Shown here: positions 1-8,393 of the stretch, piece after piece
Layout of the letters: each line of letters opens with the position of its first letter
How positions within the stretch are numbered: position 1 is the stretch's first letter
Origin: JAYEIA01 sp964472505
GTDB taxonomy: Bacteria > Bacteroidota > Bacteroidia > Bacteroidales > JAADGE01
Assembly: GCA_964472505.1 (NCBI GenBank)
Contig: CAYYQW010000022.1
Coordinates: forward strand, 1 to 51,135
Length of the DNA stretch: 51,135 nucleotides
Direction: 5' to 3'
Position numbers and translations under genes: made by a program
Notes under the pieces: generated by a model
Database searches by the model: none
Seen by the model: only the letters and a program-made list of their open reading frames with translations
Told to the model about the DNA's origin: nothing

Positions 1-25
1 TTTTGGCAAAGCTATGTCAAACCAA

Positions 26-48
26 TCAAACCGCTCCAAGCGGTTTGA
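26..48. repeat. Perfect 10-bp hairpin downstream of trpA
   Basis: TCAAACCGCT and AGCGGTTTGA form a perfect inverted repeat around a 3-nt loop, 23 bases past the trpA stop. It could end or stabilise the trp transcript. No U-tract follows it on the minus strand, so it is not a standard intrinsic terminator. Confidence 0.45.
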
Positions 49-71
49 CGAATTCCCGAAACCGGAGCCCC

Positions 72-842
72 TCAGGTCTTTATCGACCTTATGAATTGCA
101 CAATGCTTTCTTTTTCGGCTCCGTATGCTCTTAAATGCCTAATAAAAGCCGTGCCTATAATGGCGCCCGGCGCATATTGGCAGACGGTTTCAAAAGTTTC
201 TTTATCGCGCACCCCAAAACCTATCAGTGCAGGATTTTTTAAATGCATTGCTTTGATTCTTTCAAAGTACGCTTTTTGCTGATTCACCGGATTTTGTCCG
301 CCGGTAATGCTGTTTGACGATACCATGTATATAAAGCCCGTTGACAAAGCATCTATGCGTTTTACACGCTCCGAACCGGTATTGGGTGTTATAAGCATTA
401 TATTAGAAATGCCGCGGCGGGAAAATTCCGATTTCAATTGATTTTCGTAATAATCTAAAGGCATATCCGGAATTATTAGCCCGTCGATACCGATTTCTTT
501 GCATTTATCCAAAAAATTAATTTCACCGAATTGTAAAACCGGATTCAAATAGCCCATCAAAACCAAAGGAATTTGCGTATGAGAGCGAATATCCTTCAAA
601 TGTTCAAAAAGCACTTTCAAGCTCATGCCGCCGGCGATGGCTTCAGAACTGCTCTGCTGTATTACGGGCCCGTCGGCCAAAGGGTCGGAAAAAGGAAATC
701 CGATTTCAATCATATCCGCTCCGGCTTCATCTAAGTTTCTGATAATCTTTTCGGTATCTTCCAACTTTGGAAATCCGGCGGTAAAATATACGGACAATAT
801 GCCGCTCTTTTTCTTATAAAAAAGCTTTTCTATTCTGTTCAT
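72..842 (-). CDS. trpA: Tryptophan synthase alpha subunit
   Basis: The alpha subunit of tryptophan synthase cleaves indole-3-glycerol phosphate to indole and glyceraldehyde-3-phosphate and passes indole through a tunnel to TrpB. At 256 residues it is close to the family's usual 260-270. The catalytic pair is visible as Glu46 (in MIEIGFPFSDP) and Asp57 (in ADGP), matching Glu49 and Asp60 of the enteric enzyme. The phosphate-binding GFG segment (ALIGFGVRD) is present near residue 210. It is the last gene of the operon, and its ATG overlaps the trpB stop by 4 bases, which suggests translational coupling and equal subunit supply. Nothing suggests inactivation. Confidence 0.97.
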   Translation of the reverse strand: MNRIEKLFYKKKSGILSVYFTAGFPKLEDTEKIIRNLDEAGADMIEIGFPFSDPLADGPVIQQSSSEAIAGGMSLKVLFEHLKDIRSHTQIPLVLMGYLNPVLQFGEINFLDKCKEIGIDGLIIPDMPLDYYENQLKSEFSRRGISNIMLITPNTGSERVKRIDALSTGFIYMVSSNSITGGQNPVNQQKAYFERIKAMHLKNPALIGFGVRDKETFETVCQYAPGAIIGTAFIRHLRAYGAEKESIVQFIRSIKT

Positions 843-2038
843 TGCATGTATTTTTTATAAGTCATCATATCTTTATCACCTCGCCCCGAAAGGTTTACAA
901 CTACAACATCCGTATATTTTAAGCGCATCTTTTCTAAATATGCCAAAGCATGAGCCGATTCCAAAGCCGGGATAATTCCATCGGCTTTTGAAAGATAAAA
1001 ACCGGCTTTTAATGCTTCGGCATCAGTTACATTAACCACTTTAGCTTTGCCGGTATCGTGCAAATACGAATGCACCGGGCCAATGCCGGGATAATCCAAT
1101 CCGGCCGACACGGAATACGGTTCCACAATCTGGCCGTCATCGGTTTGAATAAGATAAGTCAGGCTTCCGTGTATAATTCCTTTTCTGCCGAGTGCTATGC
1201 TTGCGGCTGTTTTACCCGAGTTTACGCCTTCGCCGCCGGCTTCTGCGGCAATTAATTGGGTATGGCCGTTATCTATAAAATGATAAAATGCACCAATCGC
1301 ATTACTTCCGCCGCCCAAACAAGCCAGCACATAATCCGGCTTTTCTTTTCCGGTTTTTTCTTTCAATTGCAGCTTTATTTCTTCGCTAATCACCGACTGA
1401 AAGCGAGCCACCATATCCGGATACGGATGCGGCCCTACGGATGAACCGATTAAATAATGGGTCTCTTCGGGATGTCCTATCCAATAACGAATGGCTTCAT
1501 TGGCAGCATCTTTCAGAGTTTTGCTGCCGCTTGTTACAAATTCGGTTTTAGCTCCGAGAATATGCATGCGCTCCACATTGGGCTTTTGACGTTCGGCATC
1601 AACGTCACCCATAAAAACCGTGCAATCCATGTTTAATAAAGCGCATGCCGTAGCGGCAGCAACACCGTGTTGTCCGGCTCCGGTTTCGGCAATAATATGC
1701 TTCTTATTTAAGCGCTTGGCCAGCAGCGCCTGCCCGAGGGCATTGGTAATTTTATGAGCGCCGGTATGGTTTAAATCTTCGCGTTTTAGAAATATTCTTG
1801 CTCCGTACTTTTCGGATAAATTTTTGGAAAAAAACAAAGGCGTTGGCCTTCCGGCGTAGTCATTAAGCAACACCCGAAATTCCTGCTTAAAGGTTTCCGA
1901 CTGTATAATATCCAAATAACGCTCTTGAAGCTCTTTAATATTGGGATAAAGCATTTCAGGAACAAACGCTCCGCCGTAGGCTCCGTAAAATCCCGCTTCG
2001 TTGGGTTTAACAGCATTCATAGTTTCGTATTTTTTCAA
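839..2038 (-). CDS. trpB: Tryptophan synthase beta subunit
   Basis: TrpB is the PLP enzyme that condenses indole with serine to make tryptophan, acting as an alpha2-beta2 complex with TrpA. The PLP lysine is Lys96 in HTGAHKITNALGQ. The phosphate-binding GGGSNAIG loop lies near residue 241, and the C-terminal SGRGDKD motif is intact. The 399-residue length is typical of the TrpB1 type that pairs with TrpA. The gene overlaps the end of trpF by 32 bases if the first ATG is used. Met7 (start at 2020) gives a shorter overlap and is an equally possible start. Confidence 0.97.
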   Translation of the reverse strand: MKKYETMNAVKPNEAGFYGAYGGAFVPEMLYPNIKELQERYLDIIQSETFKQEFRVLLNDYAGRPTPLFFSKNLSEKYGARIFLKREDLNHTGAHKITNALGQALLAKRLNKKHIIAETGAGQHGVAAATACALLNMDCTVFMGDVDAERQKPNVERMHILGAKTEFVTSGSKTLKDAANEAIRYWIGHPEETHYLIGSSVGPHPYPDMVARFQSVISEEIKLQLKEKTGKEKPDYVLACLGGGSNAIGAFYHFIDNGHTQLIAAEAGGEGVNSGKTAASIALGRKGIIHGSLTYLIQTDDGQIVEPYSVSAGLDYPGIGPVHSYLHDTGKAKVVNVTDAEALKAGFYLSKADGIIPALESAHALAYLEKMRLKYTDVVVVNLSGRGDKDMMTYKKYMQ

Positions 2039-2642
2039 TGGTTTGTTTACTTAATTGAACTGATTTTAATGCAGGCTTGATTTCAAGTTTGCTGTTCATA
2101 TCAAAACCGGCCAATTGCGGATGCCGCAGTTTTAAAGCCTCAGAGATGTTCTCCGCACCGATTCCGCCGCTGAGCAGAAAAGGGGTGCTTAGACGGTAGT
2201 TTTGCAGAACGTCCCAGTTAAAGACCGTTCCGTTTCCGCCTTTTAGCGGGCCTTTGGTATCGAACAGAAAAAAATCGCAAGACGCTTGAAAAGCTTCCAA
2301 TTTCAGAAAATCAAAAGAATCATCCACACTAAAAGCTTTTATTATTCCCGTGTCTTTCCGTTTTAATTTTTCGCAATAATCCGGCCTTTCATTTCCGTGC
2401 AATTGCAGATAATCCAAAGCGTATTGCTCTTGTTTTTTCTCAACATAATCCCAATCTGAATTCACAAAAACCCCTACCCTTTTTATTCGCGCAGGCAAAA
2501 CATCAATATTTTCTTTCTTAAAATCATTTCCCACAAAACGGGAGGATTTTTCATAAAAAATAAAACCGGCCATATTTATATCCAAATTCGATAATTCCCG
2601 AATATTGTCCGGGTATTTCATTCCGCAAATTTTGATTATCAT
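2007..2642 (-). CDS. trpF: Phosphoribosylanthranilate isomerase
   Basis: TrpF is a small TIM barrel that isomerises phosphoribosylanthranilate to CdRP, the third step after chorismate. I start it at the Met of MIIKICGMKY: this puts the catalytic Cys at residue 6 as in the family (KICG), and the catalytic Asp lies in FLFDTKGPLKGG. The phosphate-binding FLLSGGIG is near residue 165. An in-frame ATG nine codons upstream would add residues encoded within the palindromic element's left end, so it is rejected. The gap to trpC upstream (201 bp) is the only large gap in the operon and contains an inserted repeat element. Confidence 0.94.
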   Translation of the reverse strand: MIIKICGMKYPDNIRELSNLDINMAGFIFYEKSSRFVGNDFKKENIDVLPARIKRVGVFVNSDWDYVEKKQEQYALDYLQLHGNERPDYCEKLKRKDTGIIKAFSVDDSFDFLKLEAFQASCDFFLFDTKGPLKGGNGTVFNWDVLQNYRLSTPFLLSGGIGAENISEALKLRHPQLAGFDMNSKLEIKPALKSVQLSKQTIEKIRNYECC

Positions 2643-2654
2643 AGCATTTGTTTT

Positions 2655-2836
2655 TATGAATATCCGCATCCACCTCTATTTGTATTTTAAATTACTTACT
2701 ATTAGTTTGTTACGCATATTTAGTTATCACCGGCTTCGACAGGCTCAGCCTCCGAAAAGACAGTAAGAGATTGAGCTAATCTAATAGCTTGTCGAAATCG
2801 GTGATTATAATCTTGGGGAACATGCGGATAATCATA
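2655..2836. mobile_element. Palindromic MITE-like element, copy 1, inside the trp operon
   Basis: This 182-bp block lies between trpC and trpF. Its ends form an imperfect terminal inverted repeat: TATGAATATCCGCATC at 2655-2670 against CATGCGGATAATCATA at 2821-2836. The middle is an imperfect palindrome (CGGCTTCGACAGGCTCAGCC ... GCTTGTCGAAATCGG). The left arm and the palindrome recur at 41308-41471 and 46312-46522, and part of the palindrome recurs at the window end. There is no coding capacity. It is transcribed as part of the trp mRNA, so its fold may affect trpF-B-A expression. Confidence 0.75.
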
Positions 2837-2843
2837 TTTATTT

Positions 2844-3650
2844 TTATTTAAAATTTTTGTCGGACTGTCTCAGTTCATTTATAAAAGCTTCGCACTCCTT
2901 TTCGGGCTGTTGGTTTCTCATAAAATACTCGCCTGTCAGAAAACCGGAAAAACCGTTCTCTCTGAATTTTCTGACCGTCTCGGGAGATTCAATTCCGCTT
3001 TCGGCAATTTTCAACATTCCTTGAGCTAAGATTCCTGCCAAGCGAATGCTGTTTTGAATATCCACTTCAAATGAATTCAGATTCCGATTATTAATACCTG
3101 CCGCATCGGTTCGAGAATTTTCTTTTTCACGAATTTCTTCTTCACTGTGAAATTCCGTCAAAACTTCCATTCCCAAGCTTTGAGCCAGTTCGGTAAAAGT
3201 CTTTATTTGCTTGGGCAACAAAAGTTTTGCAATCAATAACAGCACATCGGCTCCCATGGCTTTGGATTCAAGAATTTGATATTCGTCAATCATAAAATCT
3301 TTGCGCAAAATCGGGATTTGCTTGTTTCGGCGTGCTGTTAAAAAATCATCTTTTCGAGCTCCGAAAAAGTACTCATCCGTAAGCACCGACAAAGCAGAAG
3401 CACCCGATTTTGTGTAGCCTTGCGTAACTTTCAGTACATCGGCATTTATATGAATGGCGCCTTTGGAAGGCGACTTGCGTTTGAATTCTGCAATAATTCC
3501 GCTTGCGGAAGGATTTGTAAGGGCATTTTTGAGCGAATTACAGCTCCGCCCAAAAAATTCCGATTGCTCCAATTGCTTTATCGGATACTTCCTTTTCCGC
3601 GCTTTTACTTCCTGCAACTTATACGCCTTAATTTGTTCGAGTATATTCAT
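2844..3650 (-). CDS. trpC: Indole-3-glycerol phosphate synthase
   Basis: TrpC closes the indole ring, converting CdRP to indole-3-glycerol phosphate. The (beta/alpha)8 signatures are clear: IIAEFKRKSPSKG with Glu55 and the catalytic Lys57, ILRKDFMID with the second catalytic Lys, GINNRNLNSFEVD, and the phosphate-binding ESGIESPE. At 268 residues it is a free-standing TrpC, not the TrpC-TrpF fusion of enterics. Its ATG overlaps the trpD stop by one base (TAATG), indicating coupled translation. The palindromic element follows directly downstream. Confidence 0.96.
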   Translation of the reverse strand: MNILEQIKAYKLQEVKARKRKYPIKQLEQSEFFGRSCNSLKNALTNPSASGIIAEFKRKSPSKGAIHINADVLKVTQGYTKSGASALSVLTDEYFFGARKDDFLTARRNKQIPILRKDFMIDEYQILESKAMGADVLLLIAKLLLPKQIKTFTELAQSLGMEVLTEFHSEEEIREKENSRTDAAGINNRNLNSFEVDIQNSIRLAGILAQGMLKIAESGIESPETVRKFRENGFSGFLTGEYFMRNQQPEKECEAFINELRQSDKNFK

Positions 3651-4639
3651 TACAACTGTTTTAAATTTTCAAATGCTTTCAAAGCTTTCAAACCAAATAA
3701 AGAATCTTTGGCAATTTGAATTGCATCGTTTACGGATACATCCGGATTTTGTGTTTGTATAGCCAAAGCAGAATTAGCAAGAACTACCGCATTTTGCTCC
3801 GAGCTGCCTTCGCCTTTTATAATTCTTAAAAAAATATCGGCAGCCTCGTCTATAGTGTTTCCACCGCTTATAGATGACAAAGCTATTTTTTCAAAACCAA
3901 AATATTCCGGGCCTGTAATGGCTTCGCGGCCGTTGGAAATAATTTGGCAATTATCGGTAAGCGATACCTCATCGAAACCGTCTAAACCGTGTACAATCGT
4001 ATATTTTGAGTTTTCTTCCTGAAAAAAGTAATTGTAAATACGTGCCAATTCCGAACTAAATACGCCTACCAACTGCGATTTGGGTTGCGCCGGATTTACC
4101 AACGGCCCTAACATATTGAAAAAAGTTTTTACGCCGAGATGTTTACGCACGGGAGCCACAAATTTCATGGCGGGATGAAACAAAGGCGCATGCAAAAAAC
4201 AAATATTGGCTTTTTCCAATTGTTCTCTGAGGGGTTTTTCTTCTGTTTGGAATTTGATACCGAGCCGCTCCAGCACATTTGATGAACCCGATATCGATGA
4301 TACTCCGTAATTGCCGTGTTTTGCAACGGGAATGCCTGCGCCGGCAATCACAAAAGAAGCAGTGGTTGAAATGTTAAAGGTATTTTTGCCGTCGCCGCCG
4401 GTACCGCAAACGTCCATTATGGAATCATTGCCCAAATCAACTTTTCGGCTGAGCTCCACAAGCGCTTCTCTAAAGCCTTTAAGCTCTTCCAAAGTAATAT
4501 TACGCATGATAAATGCCGTAAGAAATGAGGCAATTTGATAATGATTGTACTTGCCTGCGGAAATCTCCGTCAAGGTTTCCTTAGCTTCGGATTTGCTAAG
4601 TGTTTTATGCTGATATAAATGCTCTAATATCTGTTTCAT
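3650..4639 (-). CDS. trpD: Anthranilate phosphoribosyltransferase
   Basis: TrpD transfers phosphoribose from PRPP to anthranilate. The PRPP-binding motif GTGGDGKNTFNIST starts at residue 79, and KHGN at 107-110 lines the anthranilate site. An N-terminal helical domain (about residues 1-65) precedes the glycosyl-transferase family-3 domain. The 329-residue length is normal, and it is not fused to a TrpG domain as in E. coli. It lies 13 bases after trpG and overlaps trpC by one base. All catalytic motifs look intact. Confidence 0.96.
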   Translation of the reverse strand: MKQILEHLYQHKTLSKSEAKETLTEISAGKYNHYQIASFLTAFIMRNITLEELKGFREALVELSRKVDLGNDSIMDVCGTGGDGKNTFNISTTASFVIAGAGIPVAKHGNYGVSSISGSSNVLERLGIKFQTEEKPLREQLEKANICFLHAPLFHPAMKFVAPVRKHLGVKTFFNMLGPLVNPAQPKSQLVGVFSSELARIYNYFFQEENSKYTIVHGLDGFDEVSLTDNCQIISNGREAITGPEYFGFEKIALSSISGGNTIDEAADIFLRIIKGEGSSEQNAVVLANSALAIQTQNPDVSVNDAIQIAKDSLFGLKALKAFENLKQL

Positions 4640-4652
4640 TGGTGATTTTTTT

Positions 4653-5273
4653 TTAAGATTTGAAAAAGCTGTAATTCTCTGCGAGTGATTGACTTATCTC
4701 AGTTTTGGGATAATTGAGCCAATTCAGCAACATTTGCACACCGTTCTCGGTAAGTACCGATTCCGGATGAAATTGCAAGCCTCTCACATCAAAAGTTTTA
4801 TGAGCCAATGACATAATGTAACCCCTTTCATCTTTGGAGGTAATAATTAGCCGGTCATTCAGGCTGTCCTCAGCCGTTACCCACGAATGATAATGCCCAA
4901 CTTTAAATTGCGGCGGGCAGTTTTCAAACAGATAATCAGGCGTTAATGCCGAAAGCTGAGAGCTTACGCCGTGCAAGGGTTCTTTTAAATTTTCAATTTT
5001 TGCACCGAAAGCTTCCGAAATGGCCTGATGCCCGAGACAAATACCAAGAATGCTTTTGGTTTCGGAAAACTCACGAATTAGTGCCGGCATGATGCCCGCA
5101 TCTTTTGGAACTCCGGGCCCGGGAGAAAGTAAAATTTTATCGTACGCTCGAATTTCTTCAAGGGCTATTTGGTCATTCTTTCGCACGGTAATATCTTCAA
5201 CTCCGAGGCTGTATAAAATATGCACCAAATTGTACACAAAGGAATCGTAATTATCTATGACAAGTATTTTCAT
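4653..5273 (-). CDS. trpG: Anthranilate synthase component II (glutamine amidotransferase)
   Basis: TrpG supplies ammonia from glutamine to TrpE. The class-I amidotransferase triad is visible: the nucleophile Cys79 in LGICLGHQ and His169/Glu171 in GLQFHPES, with the oxyanion loop LLSPGPG at 48-54. The 206 residues match a stand-alone subunit. Only 3 bases separate it from trpE, the usual arrangement for a stoichiometric complex. Orthologues of this family often also serve para-aminobenzoate synthesis (PabA). No other amidotransferase is visible in the window, so a dual role cannot be excluded. Confidence 0.95.
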   Translation of the reverse strand: MKILVIDNYDSFVYNLVHILYSLGVEDITVRKNDQIALEEIRAYDKILLSPGPGVPKDAGIMPALIREFSETKSILGICLGHQAISEAFGAKIENLKEPLHGVSSQLSALTPDYLFENCPPQFKVGHYHSWVTAEDSLNDRLIITSKDERGYIMSLAHKTFDVRGLQFHPESVLTENGVQMLLNWLNYPKTEISQSLAENYSFFKS

Positions 5274-5276
5274 CTT

Positions 5277-6668
5277 TTATAAAGTTTTAGCTAATTCAAC
5301 GGCTTGTCGCAAAGCCGACAATTTATTATGTACTTCTTTAAGCTCACTCGCCGGCTCAGACTTAGCAACCACACCGCAGCCGGCCTGATAATTAAGCCGG
5401 TTGTGGCGGCTCAAAAAAGAACGGATAAAAATAGCGTGGTTAAACTCGCCTTTAAAACCCATATAACCAACTGCTCCGCCGTAATGTCCGCGGCTTTCGG
5501 GTTCATTTTCATCAATTATCTGCATGGCGCGATGCTTGGGCGCACCGGATAGTGTGCCCGCCGGATAAGTATCGCCCAAAATCCTGACCGGATTATAATT
5601 GCTGCTCAATACAGCGCTTACTTTAGAAACTAAATGAATGACATGCGAATAGTATTCTACCTGTTTGAAACTCTCTACCTGTACATCTTTGCTGCTTCGG
5701 CTTAAATCATTTCTGGCTAAATCCACCAACATAATATGTTCGGCATTTTCTTTGGGGTCTTTACTGAGTTCGTCAGCCAATTGTCGGTCTTCTTCGGCAT
5801 CGCCCGTGCGCCTGAAGGTACCGGCAATGGGATTTATGACAGCCTTTTGTTTGGAAACCGTCAATTGGGCTTCCGGTGATGAACCGAAAATTTTATAGCT
5901 TCCGTAATCAAAATAAAATAAATACGGCGAGGGATTTATGGAGCGCAAAGCTCTGTAAACATTGAACTCATCGCCGCGAAAACCCAAGCTGTATTTCCGA
6001 GATAAAACCACCTGAAAAACGTCGCCGGCATAACAATGCTCAATGCCTTTTTCTATGATTTTCAAAAAATTACGGTCGGAAAAATTGGAGCGTTCATCTG
6101 CTTCGCTGTAAAATTTAAAATGATTCACGGCTCGGCGTCCGATAATGCTCTGTATTTCATCCAAATTAGATTTTTCTCCTTCCAAAAGATGCTCAATGAT
6201 ATACAACTCATTATTGAAATGATTAAAGACAATCAAATACTTAAACACCCGATAATGTATCAGCGGCAAGTCAAAGTCGGTATGCTTAAAGCTAATATCA
6301 TGGAAGAGCGGAACGGCATCGTAAGAAGTATAACCAAACAAGCCGTGGCTCACGAAATCAAAACCCAAGTCCTCGGCACTAAAGCTTTGACTGAAAGCAT
6401 AAAGTTCATCGGCAACATCAATATCCGGAGTTTTGGACAGTTTGCGGCTGCCGTCGGGGTAGCTGCGCTCCGTAGCGGATTTATCGGCCGTAAAACCGGC
6501 AATCGGCTGCATGCACAAATACGAATAGCTGTTTTCCTTGCTTTTATAATCGGAGCTTTCCAATAAAAAACTGCCGGGAAATTTATCCCTGATTTTTAAA
6601 TAAAGCTCCACGGGCGTGTGTGTATCGCTCAGTGTTTTCAGATAATTGGTTTTGAATTTGAATTTCAT
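5277..6668 (-). CDS. trpE: Anthranilate synthase component I
   Basis: TrpE converts chorismate plus ammonia to anthranilate, the committed step. The N-terminal domain keeps the LLES element (residues 35-38), which in characterised TrpE proteins forms part of the tryptophan feedback site, so allosteric inhibition by Trp is likely. The chorismate-binding domain (about 200-460) carries PIAGTFRRTG, DLARNDL, AGTLSGAPKHRAM and the final YQAGCGVVAKSEP block. It is the first structural gene of the operon and follows a Trp-rich leader and attenuator, so it appears controlled both transcriptionally and by feedback. Confidence 0.96.
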   Translation of the reverse strand: MKFKFKTNYLKTLSDTHTPVELYLKIRDKFPGSFLLESSDYKSKENSYSYLCMQPIAGFTADKSATERSYPDGSRKLSKTPDIDVADELYAFSQSFSAEDLGFDFVSHGLFGYTSYDAVPLFHDISFKHTDFDLPLIHYRVFKYLIVFNHFNNELYIIEHLLEGEKSNLDEIQSIIGRRAVNHFKFYSEADERSNFSDRNFLKIIEKGIEHCYAGDVFQVVLSRKYSLGFRGDEFNVYRALRSINPSPYLFYFDYGSYKIFGSSPEAQLTVSKQKAVINPIAGTFRRTGDAEEDRQLADELSKDPKENAEHIMLVDLARNDLSRSSKDVQVESFKQVEYYSHVIHLVSKVSAVLSSNYNPVRILGDTYPAGTLSGAPKHRAMQIIDENEPESRGHYGGAVGYMGFKGEFNHAIFIRSFLSRHNRLNYQAGCGVVAKSEPASELKEVHNKLSALRQAVELAKTL

Positions 6669-6693
6669 TATTGCTGTTTAAAAGTTTAGACAT

Positions 6694-6720
6694 AAAAAAA
6701 GCCCGCCGGATTCGGCGAGC
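6694..6720 (-). terminator. trp attenuator (intrinsic terminator hairpin)
   Basis: On the minus strand GCTCGCCG (6720-6713), a 4-nt AATC loop and CGGCGGGC (6708-6701) form an 8-bp GC-rich stem with one G-U pair, followed by seven T residues (6700-6694). This lies 26 bases before the trpE start and 31 bases after the leader-peptide stop codon. The heptamer GAATCCG spanning the loop (6713-6707) is exactly complementary to CGGATTC inside the leader-peptide gene (6767-6761), giving a candidate antiterminator that competes with the hairpin. Confidence 0.85.
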
Positions 6721-6751
6721 TTCTCAAATATTGTGAATATAACAACAGAAG

Positions 6752-6820
6752 TTATCGGCAGAATCCGAAACGGAATTTTGCTGACCACCACCAATTGTTA
6801 TTTTGTATCATTTTTCTCAT
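6752..6820 (-). CDS. trpL: trp operon leader peptide with three tandem Trp codons
   Basis: A 22-codon reading frame starts at an ATG (6820), with a second in-frame ATG at 6811, and ends at TAA (6754-6752). It reads MRKMIQNNN then WWW then SAKFRFGFCR. The three TGG codons occupy 6793-6785. Trp is rare, so three in a row directly upstream of trpE and an intrinsic terminator is the hallmark of ribosome-mediated attenuation. A ribosome stalled at the Trp codons would leave CGGATTC (6767-6761) free to pair with the terminator stem and loop. A ribosome reaching the stop codon would cover it and let the terminator form. Confidence 0.85.
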   Translation of the reverse strand: MRKMIQNNNWWWSAKFRFGFCR

Positions 6821-7092
6821 TTGATTTGCAATATTAATAAGTTTTTTTGAATAAAAAACAGCAGAATTGATTTTTTTAGAAAAAAGCAATAATATTTACA
6901 TCAAAACCACAGAAATAAACAACAAAAATACCGGCAGCCTTTGGAATTAATTTTAAAAACCGTAACTTTAGGAACAGAAAACCGGGCTAACTATTTGTAA
7001 AACAAAGGTCGGTTGTTTATACGGATGTTCCGGGCAAGCGTATAAAGAAAAATTCAGAATGCTGAATGCTTAAAATTCATTAAATTTAGATT

Positions 7093-7413
7093 ATGATAAA
7101 GAGAGAGAAAATAATAGAAAAAATTATCAGTATCGCGAATAAGAATTATCCGGATTCTGAGATTTATTTATATGGCTCGCGAGCCAGAGGAGACTCAAAA
7201 GAACTATCAGACTGGGATATTTTAATCTTACTAAACCAAGAAAAACTATCTTTTGATACAGAAACAAAATTAATGGATGATTTTTATGAACTTGAACTGG
7301 AAACCGGAGAAATATTCTCTCCTCTGATTTATTCAAAAAGTGACTGGAATTTTAGACATAATATTACTCCATTATACGAGAATATTGAAAAAGAAGGAAT
7401 AAAAATAAAATGA
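7093..7413 (+). CDS. MNT-type nucleotidyltransferase (putative antitoxin)
   Basis: This 106-residue protein is a minimal nucleotidyltransferase. The pol-beta superfamily signature GSRARG begins at residue 28, followed by SDWD (39-42), giving the GS-x-SDxD arrangement whose aspartates bind metal. Family members paired with HEPN proteins are known as antitoxins that can AMPylate the partner (MntA/HepT); whether this one does so is inference. Its stop overlaps the start of the HEPN gene (ATGA), so the two are co-translated. The ATG at 7093 is the first in frame and leaves the fold complete. Confidence 0.85.
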   Translation: MIKREKIIEKIISIANKNYPDSEIYLYGSRARGDSKELSDWDILILLNQEKLSFDTETKLMDDFYELELETGEIFSPLIYSKSDWNFRHNITPLYENIEKEGIKIK

Positions 7414-7799
7414 CCGGAACCAAGAAAGATTTAATTGACTACAGATACTCCCGAGCCTTGGATACATTTGATGATGCCGGAATTTTGGCTGATAATAAAA
7501 AATGGAATTCCACGATTAACAGATTATATTATTCTTCTTATTATGCTGTAACAGCCTTATTATTAAAATCCGACATAAACCCTACGACACATAATGGAGC
7601 AAAAACATATTTCTCAAAACATTTTATCAAGACCGGAAAAATATCAACGGAATTAGGAAAAACATATTCTCAATTATTTACTTGGAGGCAAAAGGGAGAC
7701 TATGACGATTTATTTGATTTCGAAGAGAAAATAGTACTTCCCTATTTCGAGCCGGTAGAAAAATTATTAAAAGAAATTGAAAAAATCCTGAAAGAATAA
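7410..7799 (+). CDS. HEPN domain protein (partner of the nucleotidyltransferase)
   Basis: This 129-residue, mostly helical protein has the HEPN/UPF0332 pattern: INRLYYSSYYAV (residues 36-47), then THNGAKTYFSKHFIKTGK (60-77) and the WRQKGDYDD block near 92-100. HEPN proteins beside MNT nucleotidyltransferases often act as RNase toxins. However, the usual catalytic Rx4-6H motif is not evident: Arg38 is followed by tyrosines, and the histidines (61, 71) are too far away. It could be a toxin with a variant site or a non-catalytic partner. The start overlaps the upstream stop by 4 bases. Confidence 0.82.
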   Translation: MTGTKKDLIDYRYSRALDTFDDAGILADNKKWNSTINRLYYSSYYAVTALLLKSDINPTTHNGAKTYFSKHFIKTGKISTELGKTYSQLFTWRQKGDYDDLFDFEEKIVLPYFEPVEKLLKEIEKILKE

Positions 7800-8393
7800 T
7801 ACACCAAGCGGTAATACATGGCATAGTGCATGCGATTTTTAGGGGTTTGCGAAGGGTCGTAGTTCGTAAAAAAGGTCGGTGTAAACTGACAGGAAACCGC
7901 TTCGTAATCCCGCACGAAACCATACCATCACACGTCAGGCAACACATACAAACAATAAAACGAATTAGAGTTTGTCTATAATGTTCAAGTACGAGGCTTT
8001 ACAGGCAAACACTATTTAGCTGATGTTCATCTGTTTAGGGAGAAAGAAAGTCTTCAATTGAATCAAATTCGGGCGGAACCATTTATTTTTTTAACAACTT
8101 GATATTTGGAATAATTCTAAATAGATAGAGGGTTTTGATACAGCCCCCATTTAATAGTCAAATACTTTTAAAGATGTAAAGTAGAACTAATATACAAATT
8201 TTTATTATCTTTAGTTGTTAATTCATAAAATGAGGTAATTAATTAACGGGAAAAGTAAAACTAAGAGTCCTTTGAGCAGTAATGCAGGAAACAAAAGGAA
8301 GGACAGTAATATATATGTATTTAGAAGTAATCCACAATCCGATATATATGACGATAAGAATAAATTAATTGGTTTCATTAACAATAAAGCATC
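7800..8393. other. Gene-free interval between the HEPN gene and the hybrid kinase
   Basis: No supported gene lies in these 594 bases; the frames are broken by stops. The sequence is AT-rich toward the kinase. A TATCTTTA stretch near 8206 resembles the TAnnTTTG box but lacks a match at the last base. I see no tRNA fold or strong terminator. It may be a remnant of inserted DNA. Confidence 0.5.

Noticed and set aside
6923..6930. TATTTTTG on the minus strand as the trp promoter -7 box
   Set aside because: It matches TAnnTTTG, but no TTTG or TTG is found 17-23 bases upstream. It is too weak to call.
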